64,000 nt of DNA from Paucimonas lemoignei (GTDB lineage: Bacteria; Pseudomonadota; Gammaproteobacteria; Pseudomonadales; Pseudomonadaceae): positions 992,001 through 1,056,000 of the forward strand of contig LS483371.1 of assembly GCA_900475325.1 (NCBI GenBank), read 5' to 3'. The notes under the pieces were generated by a model that saw only the letters and a program-made list of their open reading frames with translations, did no database searches and was not told the origin of the DNA. Position numbers and translations under genes: made by a program. Shown one piece after another: positions 54,794 through 63,558 of the stretch (its first letter is position 1; every line of letters starts with the position of its first letter).

Positions 54794-56458
54794 ATGGCCC
54801 AATACGTTTTCACCATGCATCGGCTGAGCAAAGTTGTGCCGCCGAAGCGGGAAATCCTTAAAAACATTTCTCTGTCGTTTTTTCCGGGCGCCAAGATCGG
54901 CGTTCTCGGCCTCAACGGTTCGGGTAAATCCACGCTGCTGAAAATCATGGCCGGGGTCGACACCGAATTCGACGGCGAAGCGCGTCCGATGCCAGAGCTG
55001 AACATTGGCTACCTGCCGCAAGAGCCGCAGCTGGATCCGACCAAGACCGTTCGTGAAGTGGTTGAAGAGGCCGTGAGCGTGATCAAGAACGCTCAGGCGC
55101 GTCTTGATCAGGTCTATGCCGAATACGCCGAGCCGGATGCTGACTTTGACAAGCTGGCCGCCGAGCAGGCCAAGCTTGAGTCGATCCTGCAGGCTGCGGA
55201 TGGCCACAACCTTGATCGCCAGCTAGAAGTCGCCGCCGACGCGCTGCGCTTGCCAGCCTGGGATGCCAAGGTTGAAGTGCTGTCCGGTGGTGAGAAACGT
55301 CGCGTGGCCCTGTGCCGTCTGCTGCTGTCTGCACCGGACATGCTGCTGCTCGACGAACCGACCAACCACCTGGACGCCGATTCCGTCGCCTGGCTTGAAC
55401 ACTTCCTGCACGATTTCCCGGGCACCGTGGTTGCGATCACGCACGACCGGTACTTCCTCGACAACGTGGCTGGCTGGATTCTGGAACTCGACCGCGGCGC
55501 TGGTATTCCGTACGAAGGCAACTATTCGGGCTGGCTGGAAGCCAAGTCGGATCGTCTTGCTCAGGAATCCAAGCAGCAGTCGGCCCACGAAAAGGCCATG
55601 AAAGAAGAGCTGGAATGGGTTCGCAAGGGCGCCAAGGCGCGTCAGTCCAAATCCAAGGCGCGTCTGCAACGTTTCGAAGAAATGCAGTCCCAGGAATTCC
55701 AGAAGCGCAGCGAAACCAACGAGATCTACATCCCGGCCGGTCCGCGCCTGGGCGACAAGGTCATCGAGTTCAAAAACGTCAGCAAGGGTTACGGCGATCG
55801 CGTGTTGATCGACAACCTGTCGTTTGCCATGCCTAAAGGCGCCATCGTCGGCGTGATCGGCGGTAACGGTGCGGGTAAATCCACCCTGTTCCGCATGCTG
55901 ATGGGCAAAGAGCAGCCGGATTCAGGCAGCATCGAAATCGGCGAAACCGTCCAACTGGCCTGCGTCGATCAGAGCCGCGACGACCTGGACGGCAGCAAGA
56001 CCGTGTTCCAGCAGATTTCCGACGGCTCGGATCAGATCCGCATCGGCAACTATGAAATCCCGTCGCGCACTTATGTGGGCCGTTTCAACTTCAAGGGCGG
56101 CGATCAACAGAAGTTCGTCAAGGACCTCTCCGGTGGTGAGCGCGGCCGCTTGCACCTGGCGTTGACCTTGAAGGAAGGCGGCAACGTGTTGCTGCTCGAC
56201 GAACCCTCAAACGACCTCGACGTGGAAACCCTGCGTTCGCTGGAAGAAGCGCTGCTGGACTTCCCTGGCGCCGCCATTGTGATCTCTCACGATCGGTGGT
56301 TCCTGGACCGGGTTGCTACACACATCCTGGCGTATGAAGACGACTCGCAAGCGTTGTTCTTCGAAGGCAACTACACCGAATACGAAGCCGATCGCAAAAA
56401 GCGTCTCGGCGACGCAGCGGCCCAGCCACACCGGGTACGCCACAAGAAACTGGCCTGA
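54794..56458 (+). CDS. ettA: Energy-dependent translational throttle protein EttA (ABC-F)
   Basis: A 554-residue ABC-F protein with two ATPase domains: Walker [10 protein letters not shown] and GGNGAGKST, signatures [11 protein letters not shown] and [11 protein letters not shown], Walker [12 protein letters not shown] and [11 protein letters not shown]. Between them lies the P-site tRNA interaction motif region (about 240-325, charged). The length matches E. coli EttA (555). It binds the ribosomal E site and gates entry into elongation according to ATP level. Confidence 0.95.
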   Translation: MAQYVFTMHRLSKVVPPKREILKNISLSFFPGAKIGVLGLNGSGKSTLLKIMAGVDTEFDGEARPMPELNIGYLPQEPQLDPTKTVREVVEEAVSVIKNAQARLDQVYAEYAEPDADFDKLAAEQAKLESILQAADGHNLDRQLEVAADALRLPAWDAKVEVLSGGEKRRVALCRLLLSAPDMLLLDEPTNHLDADSVAWLEHFLHDFPGTVVAITHDRYFLDNVAGWILELDRGAGIPYEGNYSGWLEAKSDRLAQESKQQSAHEKAMKEELEWVRKGAKARQSKSKARLQRFEEMQSQEFQKRSETNEIYIPAGPRLGDKVIEFKNVSKGYGDRVLIDNLSFAMPKGAIVGVIGGNGAGKSTLFRMLMGKEQPDSGSIEIGETVQLACVDQSRDDLDGSKTVFQQISDGSDQIRIGNYEIPSRTYVGRFNFKGGDQQKFVKDLSGGERGRLHLALTLKEGGNVLLLDEPSNDLDVETLRSLEEALLDFPGAAIVISHDRWFLDRVATHILAYEDDSQALFFEGNYTEYEADRKKRLGDAAAQPHRVRHKKLA

Positions 56459-56472
56459 TTATTCAGGTGGTA

Positions 56473-56507
56473 CAAAAAACGGAGCCTTCGGGGCTCCGTT
56501 TTTTTTG
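56473..56507 (+). terminator. Rho-independent terminator of ettA
   Basis: AAAACGGAGCC-TTCG-GGGCTCCGTTTT stem-loop followed by T-run, 15 bases after the ettA stop. Confidence 0.9.
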
Positions 56508-56576
56508 GCCGGGATCCAGGATGTGGCTTCTGAAAACACACAAAGGTCCTGCTTGACCTCGGACCTGTGGGAGCGA

Positions 56577-56654
56577 ATTCATTCGCGAAGAGGCCATTAC
56601 ATCCAATACATACCTGTCGGTAGAACGATCATTCGCGAATGAATTCGCTCCCAC
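56577..56654. repeat. REPIN, GTGGGAGCGAATTC type
   Basis: Inverted REP pair with intact arms between the ettA terminator and the end of the GreB-like gene. Confidence 0.9.
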
Positions 56655-56680
56655 AGGGAAGGGTCATCAGCGTTCCGTAA

Positions 56681-57178
56681 TCAAACATCCGGTTCTATCA
56701 GGATGACCTCAATCTGCTGATCCCCCGCAGGCCGCTTCCACAGCACTTCATCGCCCTTAAGTGCACCAACCAGCGCCCGGCCCAATGGCGACGCCCAGTT
56801 GATCAACCCGGCGCCTGCATCGGCCTGATCCTCGCCGACCAACTGCACCCGATGTTCGGTGTTGTCTTCATCGACATAGGTCACCCAACTGCCAATCTGC
56901 ACCTTCTCCGTGGAAATCGCCGGGGTGACCACCTGGGCGCTTTGCAGGCGGCTGTTGAAGTAGCGCAGGTCGCGCTCCAGATCTGCCAGGCGCTGCTTGT
57001 CGTTGTCTTCGCCCTTGGCAGAGAGTTCGCTGTGCTGTGCTTGCAGCTCGGCGACACGGTTCTGCAACTGCAGCAGGCCGTGTGCGGTGACGTAGTTGGG
57101 TTGCTCGCTGACCAGACGCTCGACCGGTTGGCTGGCGTCGGCAGCGGCGTTGTCTTCATTGACGAAGGCGCGGCTCAT
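56681..57178 (-). CDS. GreA/GreB-family transcription factor
   Basis: A 165-residue protein starting MSRAFVNEDNAAADA, like GreB, with an N-terminal coiled coil (about 30-80, acidic ERDLRYFNSRLQSAQVV) and a C-terminal FKBP-like domain (IGSWVTYVDEDNTEHRVQLVGEDQADAGAGLINWASPLGRALVG). It would enter the RNA polymerase secondary channel and stimulate transcript cleavage. The tip of the coiled coil has acidic residues (EDNDK). It is smaller than GreB but similar in plan; a paralogue such as Rnk is possible. Confidence 0.8.
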   Translation of the reverse strand: MSRAFVNEDNAAADASQPVERLVSEQPNYVTAHGLLQLQNRVAELQAQHSELSAKGEDNDKQRLADLERDLRYFNSRLQSAQVVTPAISTEKVQIGSWVTYVDEDNTEHRVQLVGEDQADAGAGLINWASPLGRALVGALKGDEVLWKRPAGDQQIEVILIEPDV

Positions 57179-57272
57179 GGCTTTTCTCCTCTAATGGAAG
57201 GTTGGGCCATGGGGCGGCGCGTTTAGTTTCGTCGGATGATCGGTTCGTGATGTCGTGTATTGCGCGGCACCT

Positions 57273-57376
57273 GTGGGAGCGAATTTATTCGCGAAGGCGG
57301 CAGCAATGATTCGGTGTTCGTTCAGGTATTGATAGGGTGGCGCATCCAACGCATTCGCGAATAAATTCGCTCCCAC
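57273..57376. repeat. REPIN, GTGGGAGCGAATTTATTC type
   Basis: Inverted REP pair with the AATTTATTC variant in both arms, upstream of the GreB-like gene. Confidence 0.9.
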
Positions 57377-57421
57377 GGTGATCGGCGTTCAGCCATTCCA
57401 CCGTGGGCATCCCGACGCTAA

Positions 57422-59275
57422 TCAATAGTGATACCACTTCACCTCAAGCATCACTTCATTCTGCGGTGAGCTCAACTGGCTGAACTCGCGTTGTGCGCTC
57501 AGGCGCAGGCCGACGTTGCGCGACAGCTCCCACTGCTGATTGAGGCTGATGTTGCGGCGCACTTCGCCGTTGGTGAAGTAGTCGCCCTTGGCTTCAAGGC
57601 TCAGGTTGCCCAGCGGGTTACGCCACAGCACGCCGGTATTGAAACCCGCAGCGGGAGAGATGAACTCGGCAAAATCATTGTTGTGCTCGACCCGCGCCGT
57701 GCCCAGCGCAAAGCCGAGTACGCCTTCGCCCAGCTGCCAGGTGCCACCGGCACCGCCATTGACGTGCGAGACCAATGTTTCATCGCCATGCTTGCCCAGC
57801 ACCCGCTCCAGTCCCCCCGTCACTTGCCATGACCAGGGTTGCAACAGCGCATTACGCGGGGTCAGGGAGCGGATAGTGGCCAGATCCAGTTGCTGCAATT
57901 GCCAGTGATTGCCTTCGTACTGACGCAACTTGAGTTGCAGAATCTCGATCTGCGCGCCCAGCGGGAAGCCATAAGCGTTGTCGTTGAGGTCGTGATAGGC
58001 CATGCGCAGGCCATATTCGGCAAAAGCTTTGTCATCACGAGTACCGACACCGGCTTGCCAGGTGCGGGACTCATGACCGTCTTCCGGCAGGCCTGGACGC
58101 TGAATGTCCAATTGTGGTGGTGGGTTCTGATTGATCGCCCGCAACAGCTCGAAGCTGCGTTGCGAACGCTCGCTGTCACGTTCCAGGCCATTGGCGCGGT
58201 AACGCTCCAGGCGATAGGCCGCGTCCTGAATCAATGCCCGACGTTCTTTGGGTTGCGCCAGATAGTGCGGATTCTGCAGCTGCTTCTGATCGGCGCTGAC
58301 GTCCAATACCCATTGTTGTTCGGAGCTGTCCAGCGGCTTGGCGCGCTCCAGTAGCTCGCGCTCACGGGAAGGGCGGTAATCGATTTTCTCGACCAGGCCT
58401 GCGGCTTTGACGGCCTTGACCGTGTCGGTGGGTATGGCGGTCAGGGGGAATTGCTCAGTCAGTTGCAAACCCGGGCGCGCCACCTGCAGCAATTCCAGCA
58501 GGCGATAGGAGCAGTTTTCGTCGAAGAAGAAGTAGCCGAAACGAATCTGCTTCAATTCCCAGACGTGCTCAACCATGCGCCCGGTTTCTTCCGGCGTCAG
58601 GTTCAGGTGGTATTCCCACAGGTCGCGGTTTTCCAGGCTGCGGTATTCGGACAGCTTTTCCTGGTAAGGCACCAGTGCGAACAGGCCGGGGTAACCACCT
58701 GCCAGGCCTTTCCAGGCGTACAGGATGCTGTTGTCCATGCCTTCGATATAGGCGCCGAAGTTGATCGCATAGCTGAGCAACGCGGTGTTGTTGGTTTTCA
58801 CGTCAGCCTGATCGATGCGCAGCAACGTATGGCCAAACATGGATGACGGGCTGTTGAGATAGGCCGCCGGGAAAATCATCACGGCGCTGTCAGGCGCGAC
58901 GTCCTTGAACCACTGGGTGAACTCTTTGCATTCCAGTTTGGGCAAGTCGGTGAGGTGCAGTTGATCCTTCAACCAGCGGGTGCGGGATGGATAAACACAC
59001 TGCGCATGCTTCTCCCCGGCACTGGCAGGGGCGTAGATCGCATCAAGGGTAGCGCTCAGCTCGGCCTTGGGGTCATGTGCACCGTTGGCCGAGAGAAAGA
59101 ATTTTGGGTCGTCGACATAGCTGCGCCAGCCGCCGAGTTTTGCGGTTTCATAGTGCCCGAGTGAAATCCAGAACGGCTCATTGGCCAGTTGCTGCAAACG
59201 TTCATCGCTCGCATGTTGTGCGGCGGACAGCGGGGTGCAGACGCAGAGCGCCAGATACACAAGGCGTTTGAGCAT
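57422..59275 (-). CDS. Lnb N-terminal periplasmic domain (DUF4105) protein
   Basis: The 617-residue precursor has a signal peptide (MLKRLVYLALCVCTPLSAA) and an N-terminal half with the DUF4105/Lnb motifs: SPSSMFGHTLLRID (Ser, His), NFGAYIEGMDN and a later FFDENCSYRLLELL with the candidate Cys. DUF4105 contains the periplasmic part of lipoprotein N-acyltransferase Lnb in Gram-positives. The C-terminal half is beta-rich and ends in a strand with aromatic tail (LEVKWYHY), so it may be an outer-membrane barrel. Function in Pseudomonas is not known. The ATG at 59275 has no clear ribosome site; a TTG at 59284 is another choice. Confidence 0.78.
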   Translation of the reverse strand: MLKRLVYLALCVCTPLSAAQHASDERLQQLANEPFWISLGHYETAKLGGWRSYVDDPKFFLSANGAHDPKAELSATLDAIYAPASAGEKHAQCVYPSRTRWLKDQLHLTDLPKLECKEFTQWFKDVAPDSAVMIFPAAYLNSPSSMFGHTLLRIDQADVKTNNTALLSYAINFGAYIEGMDNSILYAWKGLAGGYPGLFALVPYQEKLSEYRSLENRDLWEYHLNLTPEETGRMVEHVWELKQIRFGYFFFDENCSYRLLELLQVARPGLQLTEQFPLTAIPTDTVKAVKAAGLVEKIDYRPSRERELLERAKPLDSSEQQWVLDVSADQKQLQNPHYLAQPKERRALIQDAAYRLERYRANGLERDSERSQRSFELLRAINQNPPPQLDIQRPGLPEDGHESRTWQAGVGTRDDKAFAEYGLRMAYHDLNDNAYGFPLGAQIEILQLKLRQYEGNHWQLQQLDLATIRSLTPRNALLQPWSWQVTGGLERVLGKHGDETLVSHVNGGAGGTWQLGEGVLGFALGTARVEHNNDFAEFISPAAGFNTGVLWRNPLGNLSLEAKGDYFTNGEVRRNISLNQQWELSRNVGLRLSAQREFSQLSSPQNEVMLEVKWYHY

Positions 59276-59383
59276 AAAAAGCAACTATTCAGGGGAAGGA
59301 CGGAAGTAGGGCGAGCCGGAGAATAGAGCGCAGCAAGCACAACAACGCCCGCCCTCCATGACAGAGAGGCGGGCGCAACGAGC

Positions 59384-59872
59384 TTATGCCTGGGTAGCGT
59401 ATTTGGCCAGGGTTGGATCGTTTTTCAGCACGTCGAGGGTGTTGGTGTGAACGTCTTCAGCAGTGGCGTCGGCCTTGCTGAAAATCTGGTTGAAGTGCTC
59501 GTGAGTGACTGCGGCGAAATGCGCACGGTCTTGCGGTGCAACGCCCAGAACCACCGCGTAGGTGGTCAGTGCTTCACCCTGACCCATCGCCATGTCTTTG
59601 GACAGCTCGTCCATCATGCCATTCATGGCAATCCAGGATTTGCCGCCGTAAGTCAGCGCGCTGTTGGTGGAGCAGCCATTGGTGCCCGAGGTCATGCCGA
59701 AGGTGGCGTTACCGGACGTGCCGTTGGTAGTCGATGCGAGGAAGTGAGCGGGAGTACCGCGCTGACCTTCAAACAACATGTTGCCCCAACCGCAATCCGG
59801 GCCACCAGGAGCCTGGGCCATCGCGTTGATGGAAACAGCTGCGAAGAGAGTACCGAGAAGAATCCGTTTCAT
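59384..59872 (-). CDS. DUF3015 exported protein
   Basis: A 162-residue precursor with signal peptide (MKRILLGTLFAAVSINAMA, cleaved before QAPGG). The mature domain has two Cys (PDCGWGNMLF, TNGCSTNS) that may form a disulphide, and the DUF3015 pattern LASTTNGTSGNATFGMTSGT. The function is unknown. The start at 59872 fits the signal peptide; a longer upstream frame is unlikely. It is divergent from the Lon-like gene, with 285 bases between, and shares orientation with the DUF4105 gene downstream. Confidence 0.82.
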   Translation of the reverse strand: MKRILLGTLFAAVSINAMAQAPGGPDCGWGNMLFEGQRGTPAHFLASTTNGTSGNATFGMTSGTNGCSTNSALTYGGKSWIAMNGMMDELSKDMAMGQGEALTTYAVVLGVAPQDRAHFAAVTHEHFNQIFSKADATAEDVHTNTLDVLKNDPTLAKYATQA

Positions 59873-60157
59873 AGCTTTATTCTCTTTATATTCAACCAAG
59901 GGTCAGGGTTCATGGCTTCGTGATGCGCCAAGGCGACCAGCTGTTCAATGACTGGTACACCCAGACTTGGAGCTTAGGCGCGATACAAGGGTTCCGCTGG
60001 TTATTACAAAATGTTGTTGAAAAATAGAGCCCGGATTGACCGCTCTGGCTTGGGCATTGCCCCGCTCCTGAAGCTTTACCCCTGTTCCTGTCTTGCATGT
60101 CGTGGGCAGCGAGCGCCAGAATGCCGCCATCTGCCCCGCCTGATGTAAGGATGCCCG

Positions 60158-62593
60158 ATGCCCGATACTGTAGCTGCCAGCCTGCGTCTTGCGCCTGAAG
60201 CGCTGACACGTCCTTTTTCCGCTGAACAGTTCAGCTTCTCGACGACCAATGATCTGGAGCCCTTTCGCGGTGTGCTCGGCCAGGAACGAGCAGTAGAAGC
60301 CCTGCAATTTGGCGTGGCCATGCCGCGCCCCGGTTACAACGTGTTTGTCATGGGCGAGCCCGGCACCGGCCGTTTCTCGTTCGTGAAGCGTTACCTCAAG
60401 GCCGAAGGCAAACGCCTGCAGACGCCGTGCGACTGGGTCTACGTCAATAATTTCGATGAGCCTCGCGAGCCCCGTGCACTGGAGTTGCCACCGGGCAGCG
60501 CCCATCAATTCATTTCCGATATCGGTGGCCTGATCGACAACCTGCTGGCGACGTTCCCGGCGGTGTTCGAACACCCCTCTTACCAGCAGAAGAAGAGCGG
60601 CATTGATCGCGCTTTCAACCAGCGCTACGACAAGGCCCTGGACGTGATCGAGCGTCTGGCCCTGGAAAAAGACATCGCGCTGTACCGCGACAGCACCAAT
60701 ATCGCCTTCACGCCGATGCTTGATGGCAAGGCGCTGGATGAGGCTGAGTTCTCGCAGTTGCCTGAGGTTGATCGCGAACGTTTTCACGAGGATATCTCCG
60801 GCCTTGAGGAGCGCTTGAACGAAGAGCTCGCCAGCCTGCCGCAGTGGAAGCGTGAATCCAGCAACCAGATGCGTCAGCTGAACGAAGAAACCATCACCCT
60901 GGCCTTGCAGCCCTTGCTGGCGCCGTTGTCCGAGCAATATGCGGAAAACGCGGCGGTGTGTGCTTATCTGCAAGCCATGCAGGTGTACCTGCTCAAAACC
61001 GTGGTCGAGCAACTGGTCGACGACAGCAAGACCGACGCCCAGGCCCGCAAGCTGCTCGAAGAGCAATACAGCCCGAGCCTGGTGGTGGGGCATTCGGCCA
61101 GTGGCGGCGCACCGGTGGTGTTCGAGCCGCATCCGACTTACGACAACCTGTTTGGTCGCATCGAGTACAGCACCGATCAAGGCGCGCTCTACACCACGTA
61201 TCGGCAGCTACGGCCCGGTGCGTTGCATCGCGCCAATGGCGGCTTTCTGGTGCTGGAAGCGGAAAAGATGCTCAGCGAGCCTTATGTGTGGGACGCCCTC
61301 AAGCGTGCCTTGCAGTCGCGCAAGCTGAAAATGGAATCGCCATTGGGTGAAATGGGCCGCCTGGCCACGGTCAGCCTGACCCCGCAAGTGATTCCGTTGC
61401 AGGTCAAAGTGATCATCATCGGCGCACGTTCGCTGTATTACACCCTGCAAGACCTGGATCCGGACTTCCAGGAGATGTTCCGCGTGCTGGTGGATTTCGA
61501 CGAAGACATCCCGATGTACGACGAAACCCTGGAGCAGTTCGCTCAGTTGCTGAAAACCCGTACTTCCGAAGAAGGCATGGCGCCACTGACCGCCGATGCC
61601 GTCGCGCGTCTGGCGACCTATAGCGCGCGTCTGGCCGAGCATCAGGGGCGCCTGTCGGCGCGCATCGGTGACTTGTTCCAGTTGGTCAGCGAGGCGGATT
61701 TCATTCGCCAGCTGGCCAGTGACGATAAAACCGACGCAGGCCATATCGAACGGGCGCTCAAGGCCAAGGCCACGCGTACCGGGCGAGTGTCGGCGCGGAT
61801 CCTCGATGACATGCTGGCGGGGATCATCCTCATCGACACCGATGGCGCCGCAGTGGGCAAGTGCAATGGCCTGACGGTGCTTGAAGTCGGCGATTCGGCC
61901 TTCGGGGTGCCTGCGCGGATTTCCGCCACGGTCTATCCCGGTGGCAGCGGGATCGTCGACATCGAGCGGGAGGTCAACCTGGGTCAGCCGATTCACTCCA
62001 AGGGCGTGATGATCCTCACCGGTTATCTGGGCAGCCGCTATGCGCAGGAATTCCCGCTGGCGATCTCTGCGAGCATTGCGCTGGAGCAGTCCTACGGTTA
62101 CGTGGATGGCGACAGTGCTTCGCTGGGCGAGGCGTGCACCTTGATCTCGGCGCTGTCGAAAACGCCGCTCAAGCAGTGTTTCGCGATTACCGGTTCGATC
62201 AACCAGTTCGGTGAAGTGCAGGCGGTGGGCGGGGTCAACGAGAAAATCGAAGGCTTCTTCCGACTCTGCGAAGCGCGCGGGCTGACGGGCGAGCAGGGCG
62301 CAATCATCCCGCAGGCCAACGTCGCGACGCTGATGCTGGATGAGCGTGTGCTGCAAGCGGTACGCGCCGGGCAGTTCCATGTTTACGCGGTGCGTCAGGC
62401 AGACGAAGCTTTGAGCCTGCTGGTGGGCGAGCCTGCGGGGGAGCCGGACGAGAATGGCGAATTCCCGGAAGGCAGCGTCAATGCACGGGTGGTCGAGCGA
62501 CTGCGCGACATCGCCGAAATGCTCAGCGATGAGGATTTCAAGGAAGAACTGGAGAAAGAGCCCGCACAGTTATCTCCGGAGCTCAAAGCCTAA
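60158..62593 (+). CDS. Lon-like AAA+ protease (LonB/YcbZ group)
   Basis: An 811-residue protein: N-terminal substrate/ATPase region and C-terminal Lon protease domain. The Ser-Lys dyad is Ser653 (DGDSAS) and Lys696 (VNEKIEGFF), 43 residues apart as in Lon. The ATPase Walker A is atypical: GEPGTGRFSF, with Arg in place of the usual Lys. A long insertion (about 80-330) of charged helices lies inside the ATPase. No N-terminal LAN domain. Related to E. coli YcbZ and P. aeruginosa AsrA-like proteins; targets unknown. AAGG is 8 bases before the ATG. Confidence 0.85.
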   Translation: MPDTVAASLRLAPEALTRPFSAEQFSFSTTNDLEPFRGVLGQERAVEALQFGVAMPRPGYNVFVMGEPGTGRFSFVKRYLKAEGKRLQTPCDWVYVNNFDEPREPRALELPPGSAHQFISDIGGLIDNLLATFPAVFEHPSYQQKKSGIDRAFNQRYDKALDVIERLALEKDIALYRDSTNIAFTPMLDGKALDEAEFSQLPEVDRERFHEDISGLEERLNEELASLPQWKRESSNQMRQLNEETITLALQPLLAPLSEQYAENAAVCAYLQAMQVYLLKTVVEQLVDDSKTDAQARKLLEEQYSPSLVVGHSASGGAPVVFEPHPTYDNLFGRIEYSTDQGALYTTYRQLRPGALHRANGGFLVLEAEKMLSEPYVWDALKRALQSRKLKMESPLGEMGRLATVSLTPQVIPLQVKVIIIGARSLYYTLQDLDPDFQEMFRVLVDFDEDIPMYDETLEQFAQLLKTRTSEEGMAPLTADAVARLATYSARLAEHQGRLSARIGDLFQLVSEADFIRQLASDDKTDAGHIERALKAKATRTGRVSARILDDMLAGIILIDTDGAAVGKCNGLTVLEVGDSAFGVPARISATVYPGGSGIVDIEREVNLGQPIHSKGVMILTGYLGSRYAQEFPLAISASIALEQSYGYVDGDSASLGEACTLISALSKTPLKQCFAITGSINQFGEVQAVGGVNEKIEGFFRLCEARGLTGEQGAIIPQANVATLMLDERVLQAVRAGQFHVYAVRQADEALSLLVGEPAGEPDENGEFPEGSVNARVVERLRDIAEMLSDEDFKEELEKEPAQLSPELKA

Positions 62594-62610
62594 GCACCGC
62601 CGCATGAACC

Positions 62611-62702
62611 CTGTGGGAGCGAATTCATTCGCGAAGACGGCTGTACAGACGACGCATCTCTATCGACTGTACTGGCCTATTCGCGAATGAATTCGCTCCC
62701 AC
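62611..62702. repeat. REPIN, GTGGGAGCGAATTC type, first of a twin pair
   Basis: Inverted REP pair directly after the Lon-like gene. The whole 92-base unit, loop included, recurs 175 bases downstream. Confidence 0.92.
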
Positions 62703-62785
62703 AAGGACTGGCGCTGGTTTTGATTTGCGCGTTATCTCCGATTCCATTGAGTGCGACGGGTATTGAACCAGATCCCGCCGCACCT

Positions 62786-62877
62786 CTGTGGGAGCGAATT
62801 CATTCGCGAAGACGGCTGTACAGACGACGCATCTCTATCGGCTGTACTGGCCTATTCGCGAATGAATTCGCTCCCAC
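62786..62877. repeat. REPIN, GTGGGAGCGAATTC type, second of a twin pair
   Basis: Differs from the unit at 62611 by one base in the loop (CGACTG to CGGCTG). Bases 62703-62785 between the two and 62878-63068 after them show no gene. Confidence 0.92.
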
Positions 62878-63068
62878 GGATCTGCATAGTGGCGCCAATC
62901 TCTTACAGGCTCATGATATTCATCACATGGCTATGTGCCGTTCATCCCCCCACCTTTCCCAATCCATCATTTCTTCTATCCTGTCTCCGTACCACGGTTG
63001 TCAAAGGGACTGACGCGCCTTACAGCACTTCAAGTGCGGCGAATACCGTAGCCAATAAGGAGCTCGCC

Positions 63069-63398
63069 ATGCCGCGCAGCCTCTGCCTTACCCGCCAATG
63101 CCTGGGTCTGATGACCCGAATCGAATGTGCGATACGCCCCCTTTCAGGTGAAAACGGCATGTGGACGTTGCTGTTTGCCGCAGGAATGTCCGGGGAACAA
63201 CCTTCCGCCATCAAATGCCAGGGGCCTTTCCCCGGGCCGACAGCTGCCGAGTCGGTGATGGCTACCATCGCTGAAAGCCTTGCGTTGCATGGTTATCAGC
63301 AAGTCGACGATGTCCCCATCTGGGGGCTGCACCTGCAAGGCGAGCTGCGCCGCATCAACGCCGACACTTCTCGGATTGCCCGCAGCTCACCATTCTGA
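63069..63398 (+). CDS. Small conserved Pseudomonas protein of unknown function
   Basis: A 109-residue protein with no recognised domain and no signal peptide. AAGGAG lies 6 bases before the ATG at 63069, which supports a real gene; a longer open frame upstream (from 62751) runs through a REPIN and is not coding. It has Cys residues in the first 50 positions (LCLTRQCLGL, IECAIR, IKCQGP) and a GPFPGPTAAESVMATIAES segment. I recall a gene of this size between the Lon-like and the UPF0114 genes in other Pseudomonas. Its role cannot be stated. Confidence 0.65.
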   Translation: MPRSLCLTRQCLGLMTRIECAIRPLSGENGMWTLLFAAGMSGEQPSAIKCQGPFPGPTAAESVMATIAESLALHGYQQVDDVPIWGLHLQGELRRINADTSRIARSSPF

Positions 63399-63558
63399 TC
63401 CGCCACTTTCACCCTGCATGCGATCCTGCCTCTAGCCTGACACGCCAAAGGCTGCAGTGATCGCCTCATCCCCCGTTCAGCGCGGCCTTCGGTCACATTC
63501 TGTGAATTCCCGAGGGGCTGATATACTCGCCCGCATTTCCCACCATCGGTAAGTTTCA

